This document shows, one piece after another, positions 36,901 through 48,326 of a stretch of 64,000 bases of DNA; the stretch's first letter is position 1, and each line of letters starts with the position of its first letter. The DNA is taken from assembly GCA_017506865.1 (NCBI GenBank), contig JAFCMP010000007.1:434001-498000 (forward strand), in the 5' to 3' direction. The DNA is from Tribonema minus. Taxonomy: Eukaryota; Sar; Xanthophyceae; Tribonematales; Tribonemataceae. The notes under the pieces were generated by a model. It had not been told where the DNA came from. It searched no databases and saw only the letters and a list, made by a program, of their open reading frames with translations. The position numbers were made by a program, and so were the translations under genes.

Positions 36901-38097
36901 GTATCGGGGAGGTGATCTGGTACCGCGAGGTTGAGTTTACGGCGCGTATGCTGGCGGCGGGGCACGCTGTCGCGGCGCTGCTGGCGATGTGGCGCGGCGT
37001 CGAGATCAGCGTCGCCAACAGGTACGGTGGTAGTGCAGTGATGCCCGAGGCGGTGACCGTGTTTGCAAATGGTACTTGAAGTGTCATACTTCATGAATAA
37101 ATCTAACATCAATAAACGTGCTGCGTGTGCTGGCGGCATGACGCAGCGTGGAGACCAGCGTCGCCAACAGGTGCGGTGATGCGGCAGTTCACTGTTCGTC
37201 CAAGTGGTACTGAGATTTCAAGTTCAGGTACTACGTAGTCGCGTACTTCTGGTGAAATACTTCAGATGCAAGTGACACATGTTTGCCCTTGATACCAGTG
37301 TTGCCAGTAGGTAGAGCAACAGTGATTTCAAGTGACACCGAAAGTAAGCGTGCAGTACTGGAGGTGTCGTGCTACATGCGCAGGCTGCATGGCGCTGTAT
37401 CGAGATCAGCGTCACCAACAGTTGCGTCACAGGTTTCAGCCGCAACGCTGAGAAACGCAGCTCTGCGTGGTACTTTCAGGGTCCTTGTCTCAAAACTCAC
37501 TGGTATATTTGCACCGCGGTGGCGCCACAATGCGACTGGACGACAGCAGCACCGCCTACAGATGATCGAGAAAACAGACTGAAAACCCTGAAACTCTGTG
37601 CCACTAGCGTACCCGTACTGCGAATATACTCGCATACCTGCATACACTGCTGTCACTCTGAAACCGTGTGTTCACTGCAGTAGCGTACACTGCAAATATG
37701 CTCCCATACCTACATACATAACCTGCTGCCGTTCGCGCTCAGCCCTCAGCGCACGTCCGTCGCCGCTTTCCGTCGCTCCCGTGCGCGCAGGGAGGAGGTC
37801 CTGCAACGCTGCGCGCGCGCACACACGCAGGAGAATGTCTTTGACGTCTTCTACGCCGGCAACTACGGCCCTGGCATAGATGTGCACCCGTTTGAAGTCA
37901 TGTACTTCAAGACCAACCGTGGCGTGCAAGAGCTGCAGCTGCAGGCCTACACAGAGTGGCAGGACCCTGGATTCTTCACGCAGGAGGCGCGGCACGCGTT
38001 TGTCGCGCAGCGCCGCGTGTGCCCTCCGCCTTCGCAGCCGCCGAAGCGGAGGTTGCGGCTACGTGGCCTGCAGCACGATGATGCTCATCTCTTCTGA
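33908..38097 (+). CDS. Type II membrane glycosyltransferase-like protein, copy A, four exons
   Basis: Exons are 33908-34555, 35520-35759, 36138-37021 and 37791-38097 (phases 0, 0, 2), about 692 residues. The N-terminus has a signal anchor (LVWLLGLCAAAGIAANY) followed by a low-complexity Ala/Pro/Glu stem, the layout of a Golgi type II protein. The lumenal part carries RLPTLIIYAA, RRDNLRFFLRHALL, YQFLIVINGCHR, FDAGAWLAGLDYM, RYVFFNNSVRGPF, FDWVAAFTSPL, KLVGTSVNCNG, LHLQSMALATDD and EVMYFKTNRGVQ. The order (an N-G turn, then an N-S-x-R-G-P motif, a V-G-x-x-x-N-C motif and H-x-Q-S-M) fits a widespread algal, plant and fungal family related to rhamnan-synthesis-type glycosyltransferases. The acceptor is unknown. 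Gly-rich inserts of about 120 residues interrupt the domain. Copy B downstream is a paralogue. Confidence 0.8.
35398..35519 (+). repeat. CTGACC-type satellite before the acceptor of exon 2, copy A
   Basis: The intron end holds many ctgaccctgactctgac words in tandem, a variant of the CCCTAA-like filler seen in other introns, and runs up to the ccgcag acceptor. Confidence 0.7.
35854..35967 (+). repeat. Intronic copy of exon 2 end and donor, copy A
   Basis: The exon end (gctttgacg ... ggcgtggctggcggggctg ... caagagaggg) with its donor and about 65 bases of following intron (gtgtctgcag ... gccaacagcgcattgca) is present at 35700-35828 and again at 35854-35967 with an internal shortening. The unit therefore spans both sides of the splice site. 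Confidence 0.92.
37128..37425 (+). repeat. Two intronic copies of exon 3 end, copy A
   Basis: The used end (cgtcgagatcagcgtcgcca acag, donor gtacgg, 37009-37027) is echoed near 37150-37176 (agcgtcgccaacaggtgcgg) and near 37396-37425 (cgagatcagcgtcaccaac). Confidence 0.88.
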
Positions 38098-40516
38098 CGC
38101 CAGCGTCAAGCACTGGTGATCATCAGGGGCAGGGTTTGGCCAAAACTCATGTAGCTGCATGGTCATGTTTGCCGCTGCTGTCGAGGCGCGCGCAGCGGCC
38201 GCGTGCAGCCTTTGCAATGCTGCAGAAAATGGAAACCTGCATAGAGCTGGGTGGACGTAAGCACGGCAGTAGGCGCGCGTGCTTCATCAAAGCGCCGCAT
38301 CATGTTGTCGTCTCTCTTGCCGCAAGGGGAAGTGAACATCGGTGCCACTTCATTGGAGTGCACCCATATGTATATTGTATCACAACACAAATTGTTACAC
38401 ACCGTGACATACACGTCCATTACCCCTTCTGCACTCATCCCTTCCCTTTGTTCACTGCATTCTACTGTTCGGGGTACTTCATGAAGTTGTCTTTTGCTGT
38501 AGTAATCTTTGTGCTGCCTGTGAAGCAATTGCTTGAGCCGCTGACAGCCCCTCCGATCAGTGCCTCTCGTCAGGAATCTGAACCTCTTGTATGCCATGTC
38601 ATCTTATATGACACTGAACCATTTGCATGTTTGCTAGTGGGGGATAGCTTTTTTCCCCCCAACTCTGTCTTCATGTAACTGTCAACTTCCAGGAGAAGGA
38701 GACAGTAGCGTGCACGTCAGCTCGTTGCCTGAGGGCATGGTCGCGTGGGCGCTACTGCCAATGTAATGTGAGCAATCTTTACTGGATCTCGGGAAAGGGG
38801 TGCACGCAACGAGTGCAAGAGTGTCAGTGTCACCAAAGGTGAGAAGCAAGGCGAACGTCTGAGAGTTCAAATTGGGCAGAGTGCGCATTCACATGCATGC
38901 AGGAATTACTTATACCAATAATCCGTAAGGCAGCAGCTGCACAATCATGGTGCCCGCCGAACCGACATACGGGCTCTACGCCGTAGTACGATCTTTTGAT
39001 TCATCTCCATACAAGTTATCGCCAAAAACCACCTGGCCCATCAATTCGGCAACTTGTCCTTCAACAGTCAACTTACCCTCACATAACATGAGCAACGCTC
39101 AGCTTACCAGAGTGTACGAGCACGGCGCCTCGCACTTGACGCAATAGTGCAAGGGTTTTTTTACACTTCGCGCAGATTTTTACTCCTTGAGACCCCAGCA
39201 TGTCTAGTTGCCTGGCTAATGTAGATGTCAAGATGATGCTCTTTTCACTGTTTTCCAGCGAGCATCATGCGACACTACTGGCAAAGTACGAAATACCCTG
39301 AAATTGTACAGACTGAGTGCATGTGTAGACGACACCATTCAGGAACTTTAACTTGAAGTAGCTTTTTCTCACAGCAGGAAGAATTCTCATTGAGAAAGCC
39401 GATTCAAGAACGATACACCGTAGAGGCGTGTCACACAATACTGTGTCTTAGAGAAGGAGCAACGACAAATGTGAAAATTAGCTCGCAGGTTCTGCAGCGC
39501 TTGCTCGAACAACAACTGTTTATGACACAATGCTACAGCTGAGCGTGTTGTCCGGCAACGGTGATGCTACATTGAGCTATGCGCTGTGTTTGAGAACATG
39601 ATTCGCGGCTGGATGCTCTCAGGCTGGCATTCATATAAACCAATGAGAAAGCCATCATTCAGGAGTTCGCTCATGTCTTCCATTGCCAACAAGGGTTGTA
39701 GCTGCATTGACCTCCACAGCAAGCATTTACACGCAGGCTTCCTGGTTTTTGGGGCGACAGATGGCGTTGAACCTGAGCCATTGTCACAGCCACATGCCAA
39801 TTGTCTTTCATTGTGCTGTATGTTCGGTTGCAGCCTGAGCAACATGTATTAAAATTGCTCGTCGCAGAGTGGTCATCACCAGCAGGCAATCACGCGTACA
39901 TGTACTTCAAAGTACTTCTCAAGTATACCGCTTGAAGCAGTCACTGTGGAAAACATGGTTTTGTCAAACAACACAACGAACAGTAATGACGCGCATCTTT
40001 ATGGACCTTAAGTTGATACGCATCTTCATTGACATTAAGTTGGGGTTGACATAAAGTCACATCAGTGTCAGAGTTAGGGTAAGCATGAGGGGTAGAGTTA
40101 GGGTTAGGCTTAGTGTGACAGTGGATAGGCGCATCACAACACAAGGAGACGGAGAAGAAGTAGCTGACAAAAGTAACTGACATCAATTGCCCTCGGGACT
40201 GGACGAACATCCGCAATCAAGAGACGTTTGTGCCCATATCTAGCAGCGTAGTCACTTTCTGCACCTCGTACCTGAAGTGCCTGCACAAAAGGTGCGGCAT
40301 TGCTCAGCAGTATGGATGAGAGCCATACTGCAAGGTCCCTCTGTGCGCACGCTAGCACAGCGACGGCGCGCCACAATCGCATGACAAGCGCTGCTGCATT
40401 GTCCTGCTGTCAGGCCCGCCAGCACCTACATACTTACCCTACGCCACGCGGACGCAGCAGCAGCAGCATCAGCAGCAGCAGCAGCAGCGGCAGCAGCAGC
40501 GGCAGCAGCAGCGCCC
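38098..40516. other. Spacer between the two glycosyltransferase-like paralogues
   Basis: Open frames at 38.1-38.7 and 39.6-39.9 kb match nothing. A TTAGGG-type run sits near 40070-40110 and a CAG/CAGCAG-rich run precedes the copy B start codon (40455-40512). Confidence 0.4.
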
Positions 40517-42749
40517 ATGCAGCTGACACCCGACCGGCGCATGGCATGGGCGATATGGGGCACGGCGCTGTGCGTTATCGGCAGTCTCGCCGCCATCACG
40601 TGGTCCCCGCCGCTGCTGCTGCACGCCGCGCCGCCGCCTGCCGCCGCCGCCGCTGACGACACAATAAGTGCTGGCGCAGTCGCTGCAGCAGCGGTGGCGC
40701 GCGCTGCCGCGCCTGCCTCGACTGCTCGAGGAAAGGCCGCAGCGGTGGCGGCGGCGGCAGCGACGGCGGCGCTGCGCAGCACTGGCGGCGGCGGCGGCAC
40801 CGCACGAGCGCGCTTAGTAGGTGAAGGTGGCCGACAGAGTGAGGTTGAAGCTCTGAGTGTTGCGGCAGCGGCTGCGGGCGACGTGCAACCTGCGCCTGTG
40901 CTGAGCAGTGCGCTAAACTACAGCGACAGCGACAGCGGCAGGTTGTCCACGCTCATCATAATGGCTACGGTGAGTTCTTGATGCAGTGCTGTGCATGTGT
41001 TCGGTGTGGAGCAGTGTGAGTCACTGTACGACAGCTCATTGTGACCATGTCAAATATTTGCGAGGACTGATTGGCCATTATTGTCGGGTGGTGTGCGGCA
41101 CAAACAGCAGCACCAAGTCAAGTGGCGCTGATTGCGCACTCTGCGGTGTGTCTCGCACAACAACCACTGCAAATGCATCTATGCCTGTAACAGTGGAAAG
41201 ACAACTGTGCTGCACAGCATGGGAACATAAGCTTTCTCTCAGGTCAACAATCAGGATGGCCCTCACCAGTGGCCCACTGTTGATTCGTCTTGAAGTGATT
41301 GTTAACTATTAAGGTCAATGGACACATGCGCCATGAGCGCGGTGCACAAGCTGCATGTGAGCACAGTGTTAGCCTGAGCTCTTTGTGAGCATGCGGGAAT
41401 GAGGCGCATGTGCGCTAGCAAGCTTCAAACCGCCCTACCCCTACCCCTAACCCAACCCCCCACTACCCCCAGTAAGGTGAGCAGTAGGCCGCCTGCTACC
41501 ATAACATGCACCACCAGCGTGACATGAACAGCGCCATGGCTCTTTCAAACGTTTCCCTGCCATGCTATGTAGCTGACGCTTGCGATGCCAGACATTGCAA
41601 AGACTTGCAGTTTGTCACCTCGAGTATTACTAAGCACACTGTTCACCGTTGAGCAGTGTGGAGTTAGGAGCTCACTGACGATCGGAATGCCGCCTCTGAG
41701 CCACAGCAGCGCTGATGAGCAGGTATGTGTGCAGCATTTAGTAGAAGCAGTGCTCAACACTGCTGAATGCCGACTTTGTCGCGCACCGCTGGGCGTGCAT
41801 ATGTTCATGCACTTTGTACTTGACAAAACATGCTCTGATTCCTTGTGCGCTTTGTCTGGTCCCTGGGTTGTCCACGTCTTGCACGCTCATCCACTCAATA
41901 AGAGAGGAACATCCTCAGCAACAAACAACGCAAACAGGCATTTTCTGGTCCAATGATCAAACCTGAGCGCTGATGAACTGCTCACTGCTGCACCCTGCAG
42001 GTGGACTCAGAAGAGCCCGGCGGAGCGTTCCGGCGCGAGAACCTGCGATTCTTTCTGCGGAACGGTCTCCTGCACCACCCCGAGTACCAGTTCCTGATTG
42101 TCGTGAACGGGTGTCACCGGCTGCGGCTGCGGCACTTCAAGCGCAAGTTCAACAATCTGCGCGTGCTGCAGCGCGCCAACACATGCTTTGACGCGGGGGC
42201 ATGGCTGGCAGGTAGGTATTCGCTGTTCGTGACCGCCGATGCAGTGCGAGCAACTGCGGTTTGGCAGCAGTCTGAGCGTTGACTCGCAAGGGCTTGCACA
42301 TTACCCTTGTTTGAGCCAGTGGCAATGCGTTGGGTGCATTTTAAACGGTCTGTGCACATCAAGCAAATGGAACGTTCACGCCTGCACCTTGCAGAGCACT
42401 CCACGTGTGCTCCTGCAGCGTGTGCGCACTATGCTTGCAACTCTGCCGTGCACGTGCCAAGCGCCTAAGAACGCAAGTTGAGTACTCTGTGGACCAGAGT
42501 GCGGTGATGCCGGTGCCCTCCTTAGCATGGCTAGGTCATGCAACGGCGCCCCTGCACTTCAATACATACATGCCCTACTAACACCATCAACTGCATGCAC
42601 GGCGCCATCCCGCAGGCCTCCAGCACATGGAGAAAGTCCAAGAAAAGGCGGGCCTCCCCCCCTTCCGCCGCTACATCCTGCTCAACTCCTCCGTGCGCGG
42701 CCCCTTCGCCCCCTCGTGGGCCGACCACGGCAACAGCGGCAGCGGCGGC

Positions 42750-42782
<33 letters not shown>

Positions 42783-44583
42783 GGCGGCGGCAGCAGCGGC
42801 AGCTCCACCGGCAGCGCCAGCGAGTCCAAGCTCTCAGCAGCGGGCAACGGCGGTCCCAGCCTGATCAGCGCCCTGCGCGGCAGCGGCGGCGGCGGCGGCG
42901 GCGGCAGCGGCAGCGGCAGCAGCAGCGCGCAGCCCTTTGACTGGGTGGCGGCGTTCACGTCGCCGCTCAGCAACACGCTGAAGCTGGTGGGCACGAGCAT
43001 CAACTGCATGGGCGCGGGCGGCAGCGGCGGCGCGGGCAACCTCGGCGAGCTGCACGTGCAGTCCATGGCGCTGGCGACGGACGACGTGGGGATGGCGCGC
43101 TGCGTGCGGCCGACGATGGAGGCGCCGGCGTGCGACGCGACGTGGACCAAGGACGCCGTCATCAGGTGAGGGGGGGGGGGGGGGGAGGGGGGGACAAATT
43201 GTTGAAGTTGAAGTTGGGATTGAAGTTTAAGGCGGGCGTGATTTGTGTCTGCCGGTCTGACCCCAACCTTGAAGCTGGCCCTTAACCCTAGTGTGATGCA
43301 GTGCGCGGCTTGGCGCACAGCACGTAGTGAATGCCTTGAAGGGTTACAGTCGGGGTTAGAGCTGGGACCAGCGCTTGTTGGTGGTGTGGTGTGACAGTAT
43401 GGGGGCAAGGCTGTGCTCCGGTCCGTTTTGTGGTAAGCTGTTCAAGAAGGACGAGTCTCAAGATTAGGTAAGGTAGATAGACCTGCAACGCTGGCCGACA
43501 TCGAAGAACTGCGCGAGCTGCAGTGCGCAACCAAAGCGATAGCACAGCAACTTGCACTGTTGACAGTGTGTTAATAATGGTGCCGCCTCAAGCCTCCCTA
43601 TCCCCCCCCCCCCCCCCTGTGTAGTGTAATTGGATTCAACAGCACCTAATTCATACTAGGAAACTCGCCGCAAGGTACCCAGTGGCGGCGCTCGCCAACG
43701 GCTCGGGCTGAATGTGGTGCTGGTGATGATGCCCAGTCGACATCGCAAAGCTCATTACCTGCGCAGATGCATTGCCAATCTGTCAGATAAACCAGAGGAT
43801 ATGTGCGCAAGAAAAAGCAAGCTGCCGCATACGGTGATATTGAAGGCATGCACGCACCAGACGTCCCTCCCGCCTCTCTTAGGCCTACTATAGACACAAG
43901 CCCATGAACACCCCTACATGGTAATGGTATACCATTTCACACATAATCATACACATAATCACCTCGAAGTACGTTTGTAGAAAAGCAACGATTGAATGCT
44001 GCCCCCCCCGCCTCCCCCGCCATCCGCACAGGAACCGCAATCCAGTTCACGCAATGTATGCGCAATCAACACATTATCATCTCTCGTGCATGTGGTATCA
44101 AACACAGTGCTAGTCTGAAGCCCTGGGGGGTCTACGATAGCCAATTCAGTTGCACCAAGCTGGACCGGCCTAACCCTAACCCTACCACCCCCCCCCCCCA
44201 CCCCCACTTACACACACAGGAACCGTGAGATCCAGTTCACCACCAGGATCCTCGCCGCGGGTTACTCCGTGGCAGCGCTTATCCTCGGCTTCCGCGGCGT
44301 TGACATCAGCCTCGCCAATGGCGCCGCCGTCGCTGAGCGCTGCCGCAGCACCGCGCGCGGCGCCATCAGCGACGTGTACCTCCCCAACAACTACGGCCCG
44401 CGCGCGGACGTGAGCCCGCTTGAAGTCATGTACTTCAAGACCAACCGCGGCGTGCAGGACGCGCTGCTGGAGGCATACACGCGCTGGGTGGACCCGCACT
44501 TCTATGAGGAACGCGCCCGAAGCGCGTTCCTCGCGCGTTCCCGGCGGTGCGACGGCGGTGCCGGTGCTGCGCGCAATGTGTGA
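40517..44583 (+). CDS. Type II membrane glycosyltransferase-like protein, copy B, four exons
   Basis: Exons are 40517-40969, 42001-42211, 42616-43165 and 44220-44583 (phases 0, 1, 2), about 525 residues. The start Met opens MQLTPDRRMAWAIWGTALCV, a signal anchor, followed by an Ala-rich stem. Domain motifs parallel copy A: RLSTLIIMAT, FRRENLRFFLRNGLL, YQFLIVVNGCHR, FDAGAWLAGLQHM, RYILLNSSVRGPF, FDWVAAFTSPL, LKLVGTSINCMG, LHVQSMALATDD, AAGYSVAALILGFRGVDISL and EVMYFKTNRGVQ. A Gly/Ser-rich insert interrupts the domain at the same place as in copy A but is shorter. Only the first intron position is shared with copy A; the other two differ in place and phase. It is likely a Golgi glycosyltransferase; the reaction is unknown. 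Confidence 0.8.
43660..44060 (+). repeat. Intronic copies of exon 4 start, copy B
   Basis: The used start (acacacaggaaccgtgagatccagttcacc, 44213 on) is echoed at about 44028-44055 (cgcacaggaaccgcaatcca gttcac). The following exon words (ctcgccgcgggttactccgt) are echoed near 43665-43700 (ctcgccgcaaggtacccagt). Poly-C tracts separate the copies. Confidence 0.85.
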
Positions 44584-45517
44584 GGGCAACGCACGCTTGA
44601 TCATTGATTCTGGCGTACTATCACGTGTCTGGTAGCCGGTTCTGCGGCGTGGCGATGCGGCAGCGTGCAGTGCGGTGTGGGTCGCTGCGGTGTCGCATTG
44701 CGTCAAGCTACGACTTGAAGGTTGTGCTGTTGTTGAGCCGTAAGAGCTGCCGCCTTGCACGACTACAGGCCTCAGTTGTTACTGTCTCACCGTAAGTTGC
44801 CTTTGCCACCTTGTAGTATCTTTGTCCTTGGTAAGCTGCCCTGTTGGCAAACTTGCTGGCCCAAACAGCGGGTGTATCAGTTGTCTACCTCCCTAAACCC
44901 CTGTTGTCAGTGCTTCATTGTTCGTGAGCGGCCCCCCCCCTCCCCCCATATTACCACACCTATGGGTGCAAAGCTGCAGTGCTACCCCCAATCTCCACTC
45001 CCTCTCCCGGTTGCGTTCCGATACTACAGGCACCAGGTGCTTGCCGTTTGTCATGCGCATATTCAAATCGTGAAGCCTGTCGAACGCATCATGGCCTGCC
45101 CTACAGCACACAGTGGAATGTCAACAAAGGTCGTGATGCCCTTGGGCTCTCAGCACATCGCAATCCGCAATGTTACAGTATGCTCCTGCCAACGCTCCTG
45201 CATACTCACCAAGCCTTGACATGCCATCTCATCCCACAAGTAACCTTTCAATAAAACCCCGTTGTTGGCACCAGCATAGTATGCTTTGTGGCTCGGATCT
45301 TCTTTTTGCGCACCTGCATGTTTGCTCTGGCCTCTGTGTGAACATCCTTGATGGCTGTACCGTCAATCACTCACGAAGTTGTCAATGATGCGAGCCCTAA
45401 GAGAGAGAGGCCGGGTGCGTGGTGCATTCCTGGATCTCACATCCTTTTAAGGCTTGTTATGAAGTGTGAACTGGTAGGTATATACCTACCAGTTCATGCT
45501 ACCGTGTCATGTCACCA
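44584..45517. other. Spacer containing a 30-bp perfect palindrome
   Basis: The palindrome is at 45467-45496 (tgaactggtaggta, ta, tacctaccagttca). No gene is supported between the end of copy B and the mobile-element island. Confidence 0.5.
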
Positions 45518-45655
45518 GCTCATACTTGGCAGTCATACTTGTGGGTCATATTTGGGGGTCATACTTAGGGGGTCATACTTGGTGGTCATAGTATTACTTA
45601 GGCGGCTGTACTTGGGGGTCGTTCTTAGGGGTCGCACTTAGGGGTTATACCCGCC
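45518..45655. repeat. Minisatellite of tcatacttggggg-type units
   Basis: About eight degenerate units of 13-20 bases (gggtcatacttaggggg and variants) lie between the palindrome and the RT-element relic. They sit where the 3' tail of that minus-strand element would be expected. Confidence 0.75.
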
Positions 45656-47030
45656 GGCGGGGTCACACTCATCGTGTGAGGGGTTGTATGTTCAAGTTGG
45701 GTGACTATTTTGTCTCTCTTTCTTATACTTCCAAAGCATGCATATGATGTCCTCATATGCAGTTCATCATCAGGAAAAAGGGGTGGTCTCATTTCCTTGT
45801 GAGACGCCACGTTTTGCCGGCAAACCATCCGCTGTTGCCGTCGCCCGTCGGTTTGCCGGCGATTTGCCAGAATGTTCTGCGGCAAGTGTGCGGCGAGCGT
45901 AGTGAAAGCCGCTTGAGCCGGTGAATGCTGGCTGACTGCCGAGGTGTCGCCATTTGCATTTGCCGGCTGACGGGTATGAGAAATTGCCAGATCATTGCTA
46001 ATAAAGGGCTGACGGATGTTGAGCACCTGACAGCTGTGACTTGAGCTGAATGGTACACACAGCAAGAGTGCGCCTGGGCTGGAGCGATGCAGTGTTGCTG
46101 GCGTATGTGGCCTTGAGCTTTCCAAAGTGCTGCATGCATGCAGTCCGCCAATTGCTGGACTCCACAGCTGAAGCTCTCCAACGGCCAGTCGATTGCCACC
46201 TTCTAGGGTACGTATGGACTTGTATTTATGAAGGCCCAAGGGAGGCCGGGTTGCCTATGCAATCAAAAAGCTTGCGTCAACGCAGTAGCCTAGTCTGCGC
46301 TGTGTCCTAAGAGCTTGGATACCGGCGCTGCAACACAGCCCAGCATTCGCGCTCCACGTGTGTACGCCATGACGCGCTCCGCCAACTCCCGCGCCAGCGA
46401 CATGCTCAGCTCAATGAGGATCTGACGCTTAGCTAACCCGGCCTTGCGTAACACATCTGCCTTCCCCCCCCCTGAGCACAGTGCTGAATGCATTGCCAAC
46501 TCCTTGACAAAAAGTCTTGTCTGCTTGCCCAGCCGTCCGTACGACTCCTGCACAAATGGCACAAAGCCCAAGATGACGTCAAGGTGCCGGTGTGGTGCTT
46601 GACCTTCGCGTCCTCCCCCACCCCAGCAGCATAGCCGTCCGTGTTCGAGGCATTTGTTTTGCCTGTCAGGTACGAGCTCGCTGTGGGCGCGCGCACGCTT
46701 GTGTCTAGCACTATTCCCTTGTTACGGTATGCACTGCTAAAGTGCAGACACCCTGGGTCAATGACTGTGTCCGCCCGATACCCCGGTACCTTGAAGACGC
46801 TAGCATCCTCATTGCGGACAATAGAGACATGGTGCTGTCTCAAGATGCGCTGCAGGCACCGTTTTTGCATTGTGTGTCGCGTTGTGCCCCCGTATGTGCT
46901 GGCTGGGGCAGCTGATCGCATGCATGGAGGTGGGGCTCACGTCACTGCACCGCCATGGGCACACCTCGCCCTGTATGCCCCACCCGATTATGAAGATCGC
47001 AACCAAAATCATCGTGGCTGCTGCCATACT

Positions 47031-48326
47031 TAGGGTTACCCCACAGCGTATAACTTTTCCAATTATATGCCCGTATAATTATATGCGTATAATTATATGC
47101 GTATAACGGCGTATAAAGCGTATAACAGCATATAACACTGGCAGGCCAAACCTGCACAAGGTGATCTTACATCGATGGTATGTAACTGACAGACTGTTGT
47201 AATACTATTTGCCCCAGCACAGCTACTGCATGTCCACAACAAGCTTTCTGTCTTGCAGTGGATGTTATGCGATCCTACCTGTACACCACAGGCATTACCC
47301 GCAGCAAGCTACCACCAGTCCTATTGTGATACCACACTACTCCGATTCGCAGTCAGGAACAAGCTCGTTGGTCGCCGGTCGCAAGCTGAATCCAAACAGC
47401 CAGAGCCAGCTGTTCAAGGTGGCCACTCGACGCTGTCGTACCCGCGCTGGAGCAGCGAACCAAACACCTGGCGCAGGCTGGGTGGCCTCGCTCCCACAAC
47501 AGCCAGCGCCTTCTTGAGAGCAGGGTGCCGGGCCAAGTGCAGACGGACCCCTGCCTTGTAGAGGAGGAGCGCAAACTCTTGCTGGAAGTCGAGCTGCTGT
47601 GGGGCGGTCACAACACGAGCTAACATGCCCTGCGCAGCTATTCCAGTGCGCACGGCCCGCTGCACAGCCGTTGCTGCTCCTTTGGCTAATGCTGCTGCTG
47701 CTGCTGCTGCTGCTGATGTTGCATGCTCCAAATCGTTGGTTGTGTTAAGTATCAATGCTGCTGCTGCTATCTCCTTGAGTCCAGCGCAGCCGGTGTCCGA
47801 CAGGTGCGACTTCGCTCGCTGACTTGGGTTGGAAGCGGACAAGAGCTTCTTGCACAAGGTGCACTCGATTAAGCACTCGTCAACCCCTTGCACCTCACGC
47901 AGCACGGGCTGAAATGAAGCCGACCAGGCTGCTGCTCCCCGCCTGTCGCGCATGTGCTTGAGCTGCTGATACCATTGCACGGGCGTGTAGCTTTGGCTGC
48001 TATACAAGTAGATTTTGCCAGCAGCTGAGCCGCCGCCGCCGTCCTCGCCCGCCATCGTAGTGTGTGCAAGAGAAGCCCCATTAAATCTCCAGCCCATTGA
48101 AATCAAAGCAACGCGCAAGACAGAACGACAGGAGGCTGCTGCGGTCGTGCATGACCACAGCTAAAGCAACAGGGGCCACAGCTGAAGCAGCACGGAGCTT
48201 CGCAGCGCATCAGGAGCCCACAACTGTCATTATACGCTCGCTGTAGAAGTCCTGCCAGTTATACGCCGTAGAAGCGTATTTATATGTATACGTAGTACCG
48301 CGATTATACGGAGTGGGGTAACCCTA
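47031..48326 (-). mobile_element. hAT-type DNA transposon, 1,296 bp, with TIRs and 8-bp target site duplication
   Basis: The ends are inverted repeats: tagggttaccccac ... cgtataa at the left and its reverse complement at the right (ttatacg ga gtggggtaaccct a). They are flanked by a perfect direct repeat gccatact at 47023-47030 and 48327-48334, the 8-bp duplication typical of hAT elements. Subterminal regions are rich in gtataa words on both sides. The element lies inside the RT relic, so it arrived later. It codes only for an N-terminal transposase piece and must be non-autonomous. Confidence 0.92.
47414..48118 (-). pseudogene. BED zinc finger plus N-terminal part of a hAT transposase
   Basis: About 234 residues. 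It has a BED-type zinc finger (ECTLCKKLLSASNPSQRAKS followed by HLSDTGC), then an Ala-rich helix, then FALLLYKAGVRLHLARHPAL, the segment that precedes the RNase H-like catalytic domain in hAT transposases. The catalytic domain and dimerisation region are missing; the element ends first. The true start may be the Met of MAGEDGGGG at about 48052. It could still bind the element's ends. Confidence 0.7.

Noticed and set aside
36129-37139. A 336-residue minus-strand frame rich in Ala and Val
   Set aside because: It is the complement of the GGC-rich glycosyltransferase exon; the plus strand carries the conserved motifs.
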